Assembly: GCF_009649845.1 (NCBI RefSeq)
Contig: NZ_WJIE01000010.1
Coordinates: forward strand, 1-64,000
Source of the DNA: Polyangium spumosum
GTDB taxonomy: Bacteria; Myxococcota_A; Polyangia; Polyangiales; Polyangiaceae
Direction: 5' to 3'
DNA length: 64,000 nucleotides
Below are positions 60,656 through 64,000 of the stretch, piece after piece (the first letter of the stretch is position 1; each line of letters opens with the position of its first letter). The notes under the pieces are model-generated. The model was not told the DNA's origin, ran no database searches, and worked only from the letters and a program-made list of their open reading frames with translations. The translations under genes were made by a program, and so were the position numbers.

Positions 60656-63600
60656 TCAGGCGACCGCCACCGCCTCGGCCGGTTTGTCCTTCGTCGACTT
60701 CGTGGTCTCGTTGACCTTGACGCTCACGATACGCGACACGCCCGGCTCCTGCATCGTCACGCCGTAGAGCACGTCCACCGACTGCATCGTGCGCTTGATG
60801 TGCGTGATCAGGATGAACTGCGAGTGCGCGGTCATCGAGCGGATCGCCTCGTTGTAACGAGCGACGTTCGCTTCATCGAGCGGCGCGTCGACCTCGTCGA
60901 GCACGCAGAACGGCGAGGGCTTGAACTGGAAGATGGCGAAGATGAGGCTCACTGCCGTCAGCGCCTTCTCGCCGCCGCTCATGAGCTCGATGTTGCCGAG
61001 CTTCTTGCCGGGCGGCTGCGCGAGGATCTCGATGCCCGTCTCCAGCATGTCCTCGGGGTTCGTGAGCCGGAGCTCCGCCGCGCCGCCGCGGAACATCTTG
61101 GGGAAGAGCGCCTTGAAGCGCGCGTTGATCGCGTCGAACGTCGTCTTGAAGAGCTTCTTGCACTCGCGGTTCATCTGCGCGATCGCCTTCTCCAGGTCGC
61201 CGAGCGCGCTCTCGAGGTCGTCCTTCTGCTGCGCGTAGTACTTGTGCCGCTCCTCGGCCTCGGCGTACTCGCGCATCGCGTCGAGGTTCACCGGACCCAT
61301 ACGATCGAGCAGCTCCCCGAGCTCCTGGATACGCGCCCGGTGCTGCTGATCGACCGGCGCGCGCTTGTGGTAGTCGCCCACGACCGTCGGCAGGTAGAGC
61401 CCGCGGAACTTCTCCTTCACGCCCTCGATGAGGTGGTTCTCCTCGATGTCGAGCCGCGCGAGCGCCATCTCGTGGTGCCGCAGTTTTTCCGTTGCCTCCG
61501 TGAGCTCCGTCCGCAGGCCCTTGAGATCGGCCTCTTTTGCCGCGAGGATCTGCCGCGCCTCGTCGAGCCTGCGCTTCGCGTCCTCGAACGCCGCGTGCGC
61601 CGACTGCGCCCGCTGCACGGCGTCGTCGAGCTTCTCCCGCGACAGCATCATCGTCGCCGCGGCCACGCCTGCGCCCTCCGCGCAGTCCGTCCGCTCCCCG
61701 TCGAGCCGCGCGATCCGCCCCGCGAGCTCGTCACACGACCGCGCCAGCCGCTCCACCGTCGATCGCGCCGCCGTCGCCCGCTCGCGCACCCGCGCGAGGC
61801 GCACCTTGCGCTCGGTCACCACCGACTGCTGCGCGAGGACCCGCTCCTTCCACTCGGCCGCGAGATCCTCGCTCGTCGCCAGCCTGCCGGCGACCTCCTC
61901 GCGCTGCCGCTTGCCCTCCTCGAGCTTCTCGCGCGCCTCTTCCTGCTCGCCGCCTGCGTTCTCCAGCGCGCCCATGATCTCCTCGAGATCCCGCTGGACC
62001 ACGCTGCGCCGCTTCTGCGCCGCCGCGAGCTGCTCCTCGGCGCGGCGTAGATCCTTCTCCGCCGTCACGAGCGCGATCTCGCTGCCGTGCGCCTCGCTCC
62101 GCGCCTTGTCCACGGCTGCCGTCAGCTCCGCGATCCGCTGCCGCTCGGCCGTCTGCGCTTCGAGCAGCCCCGTCACCTGATCGCCGAGCTTCGCCACCAC
62201 GTCGTGGAGCTCGCGGATCTCGCGCTTCTGCTCCAGCATGCCCGCGGCCACCGCGTCACCCGCGCCGCCGCTCACGGTTCCATCCGGACGAACCACCGTC
62301 CCGTCGAGCGAGACGAGCGTCACCGTCGCGCCCGACGTCGCGAGCCGGATCGCCGCCTCCGCCGTGCGCACGACGACCGCGTCGCCCACGAGCGCCCGCA
62401 CGAGCGGCTCGTCCTCCGCGGAGAAGCGCAACATCTCGAAGAGCGGCCCCACCACGTCCTCGCCCGACGGCGAGGCCGAGGCTCCGCCCGCCACGTACCG
62501 CGGTCGGGCCGGGACGAGCGTCGCGCGCCCCTGCTTCTTCGCGGCGAGATCCCCGAGCAGCGCGGAGGCGCGCTCGGTGTTCGTCACGACGATCGCCTGC
62601 AGTTTGTCCCCGAGCAGCGCGGCGAAGGCGGGGAGCAGCTCCGAAGGCGCCTCGATCCGGTCGGCCACGAGGCCCACGATCGACGGATCCTTCGTCTTGA
62701 GCAGGCTCTTCGGCCCGGATCCCACGCCTTCGAGCCGCGCCTGGATCTCCTCGAGCGCCCGCAGGCGGCTGCGCTTCTGGTTGTGCTCGTTCTTCGCCTG
62801 CTCGACCTTGCGATCGCTCGCGACCGCCTGCTCTCGGAGCGTCTTCGCCTCGTTCTCGAGCGCGGCTCGCTGCTCGGCCGACGCCTTCTTCTGCTCGGCC
62901 ATCTCCGCGACCTGCGTCGCCAGCGCCTCGCGCTTCTTCTCGAGCTCTTCCAGCTCGTAGACCAGCCGCCCGTGCTCGTCGTCGAGCTTCTCGCGGCGGA
63001 TCATCATGTCCGAGAACCGCCGCTCGTAACCCGTCAGCGTCGCCTCGGCCGCCGCGACCTTCGCCGCCGCGTCCGCTGCCAGCTTGCGCAGCCGTGACGC
63101 CTCCTGCTCGGCCTCCTTCTCGCCTGCGCGCACCTCCTCGAGCAGCTCGTGTTCTTCGAGCGCCTCGCGGTTCTCGCGTTGCTCCTCGGCGGCCACGTTC
63201 TCGAGCTGCTTCTCCAGCTCCGCGCGCTCGACCTTGAGGTCCGCGATCGTCTTCTCCAGGTCCTCTTGCTCGATCGTCGCCGCGGCCCTGCGCTCTTCGA
63301 GGTGCTTGAAGCGATCCTTGGCGCGCGCGAGCTCGGCCTGGAACGTGCGCACGTCGTTGTCGGCGGAGAACGCCGCGTTTTGCGCCTTCTCGGCTTGCTC
63401 CTCGGTCTGGTGCGCGGCGAGCCTCTGCACCTCGAGCTCGGCGTCACGCGCGGCGAGCGCCGTGCGCGAGGCGAGGACCTTCTCCGCGTACTCGGCCCGC
63501 GCCGCGGTCTCGCGCTGCCGGAGCACGATGATCTCGAGCAGCTTGTGCGAGGCCTCGTGCAGCATGAGGTCCTCGAGCTCCTTGCGGTACGAGATGTACC

Positions 63601-64000
63601 GCTCGGCCTTCGCGGCCTGACGCTTCAACGAGGAGAGGCTGCGCGAGATCTCCGAGACGATGTCGCCGATACGCAGCAGGTTCTGCCGCGTCTGATCCAT
63701 CTTCTGCTCGGCCTGCTTCTTCCGGGCCTTGTACTTCGTGATGCCCGCGGCCTCCTCGATCAGCATGCGCCGATCCTCGGGCCGGGCCGACACGATGAGG
63801 CCGATCTTGCCCTGCTCGATGATCGAGTACGCCTTCGTGCCGACGCCCGTGCCGAGGAAGAGGTCCGTGATGTCCTTCAGGCGGACCTGGGTCTTGTTGA
63901 TCAGGTACTCGCTCGTCCCGTCGCGGTAGAGCCTGCGGGTGACGGCGATCTCGGCGTAGTCCTTGTATTCGAGCGGGAGCTGCTGAGCGAGCTCGGGGTC
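60656..64000 (-). CDS. smc: Chromosome segregation protein SMC, N-terminus beyond window edge
   Basis: About 1115 residues are visible, from the end of the N-terminal ATPase half (TQVRLKDITDLFLGTGVGTKAYSIIEQG, then RRMLIEEAAGITKYKARKKQAE) through two long coiled coils with the hinge near the middle (LVADRIEAPSELLPAFAALLGDKL) to the C-terminal head: signature LMSGGEKALTAVSLIFAI and Walker B FCVLDEVDAPLDEANVARY. Walker A lies outside. SMC compacts and segregates chromosomes with ScpA/ScpB. It is convergent with ychF. The right edge cuts the gene, so the start is unseen. Confidence 0.95.
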   Translation of the reverse strand, partial: DPELAQQLPLEYKDYAEIAVTRRLYRDGTSEYLINKTQVRLKDITDLFLGTGVGTKAYSIIEQGKIGLIVSARPEDRRMLIEEAAGITKYKARKKQAEQKMDQTRQNLLRIGDIVSEISRSLSSLKRQAAKAERYISYRKELEDLMLHEASHKLLEIIVLRQRETAARAEYAEKVLASRTALAARDAELEVQRLAAHQTEEQAEKAQNAAFSADNDVRTFQAELARAKDRFKHLEERRAAATIEQEDLEKTIADLKVERAELEKQLENVAAEEQRENREALEEHELLEEVRAGEKEAEQEASRLRKLAADAAAKVAAAEATLTGYERRFSDMMIRREKLDDEHGRLVYELEELEKKREALATQVAEMAEQKKASAEQRAALENEAKTLREQAVASDRKVEQAKNEHNQKRSRLRALEEIQARLEGVGSGPKSLLKTKDPSIVGLVADRIEAPSELLPAFAALLGDKLQAIVVTNTERASALLGDLAAKKQGRATLVPARPRYVAGGASASPSGEDVVGPLFEMLRFSAEDEPLVRALVGDAVVVRTAEAAIRLATSGATVTLVSLDGTVVRPDGTVSGGAGDAVAAGMLEQKREIRELHDVVAKLGDQVTGLLEAQTAERQRIAELTAAVDKARSEAHGSEIALVTAEKDLRRAEEQLAAAQKRRSVVQRDLEEIMGALENAGGEQEEAREKLEEGKRQREEVAGRLATSEDLAAEWKERVLAQQSVVTERKVRLARVRERATAARSTVERLARSCDELAGRIARLDGERTDCAEGAGVAAATMMLSREKLDDAVQRAQSAHAAFEDAKRRLDEARQILAAKEADLKGLRTELTEATEKLRHHEMALARLDIEENHLIEGVKEKFRGLYLPTVVGDYHKRAPVDQQHRARIQELGELLDRMGPVNLDAMREYAEAEERHKYYAQQKDDLESALGDLEKAIAQMNRECKKLFKTTFDAINARFKALFPKMFRGGAAELRLTNPEDMLETGIEILAQPPGKKLGNIELMSGGEKALTAVSLIFAIFQFKPSPFCVLDEVDAPLDEANVARYNEAIRSMTAHSQFILITHIKRTMQSVDVLYGVTMQEPGVSRIVSVKVNETTKSTKDKPAEAVAVA

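Overview
The window looks like a piece of a large, high-GC myxobacterial chromosome, most likely a member of the Polyangiaceae (Sorangium/Polyangium type). This rests on the GC-rich codon use, the many Asp/Glu/Ala-rich lipoproteins, a giant Ser/Thr kinase, FGE-sulfatase-type and PilZ proteins, long chains of 4-bp overlapping genes, and a complete-looking menaquinone operon. No taxonomic marker longer than one tRNA is present, so this is an inference. Region 1-8.7 kb is accessory DNA, less extreme in base composition than the rest. It holds a minus-strand train of very small overlapping genes (two HTH-like, one lipoprotein), a 1107-residue primase/helicase-type replication protein, a ribbon-helix-helix protein, and a 313-bp array of fourteen perfect GGTTCCC heptamers laid out as one large palindrome about a centre at 6796. 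That array is the best origin candidate. A palindrome-rich gap then leads to a tRNA-Lys(TTT) gene whose 3' end faces the element. No integrase, capsid or second end is visible, so the element type (prophage, ICE, integrated plasmid) stays open. Region 8.9-18.5 kb carries housekeeping and envelope genes: an S1-domain protein, dUTPase, an M50 site-2 protease, an SGNH lipoprotein, an acyltransferase and YjbQ. It also has a three-gene bufferin-like RiPP cluster: a lipoprotein precursor with three core cysteines, a DUF692/MNIO enzyme and a DUF2063 partner, with a terminator hairpin between precursor and enzymes. A zincin metalloprotease and an FGE-like lipoprotein follow. Region 18.5-26.1 kb is a lipid-type biosynthetic operon on the minus strand: fatty-acid desaturase, membrane protein, type III polyketide synthase, FAD hydroxylase/reductase and RND/MMPL exporter. 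A second desaturase gene is divergent. Region 26.1-47.3 kb is mixed. It holds a repeat-tailed lipoprotein, an EVE-domain protein, an L,D-transpeptidase, a membrane-tethered ECF-like sigma factor, a PilZ protein with a 30-residue repeat array next to a ThiF-nitroreductase fusion (Rv1355c type), a 43-bp minisatellite, a 1140-residue kinase, a kynureninase-like enzyme, a GNAT protein, a cytochrome c-FTR1 iron permease fusion, a phosphatase and GTP-dependent PEP carboxykinase. Region 47.5-59.4 kb is a menaquinone super-operon. A GbsR/MarR regulator with an 18-bp palindrome at its start precedes polyprenyl diphosphate synthase, DAHP synthase, class II HMG-CoA reductase, MenG, MenF, MenD, MenA, MenC and MenE. 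It thus joins chorismate supply, mevalonate supply, side-chain synthesis and quinone assembly in one transcript; MenB and MenH are not here. A hotdog thioesterase overlaps menE tail to tail. Region 59.4-64 kb has the YchF ATPase and, convergent to it, the SMC chromosome-segregation ATPase, whose N-terminus lies beyond the right edge. Two copies of a GC-rich triple-hairpin repeat sit in gaps between convergent genes (26.15 and 60.6 kb).
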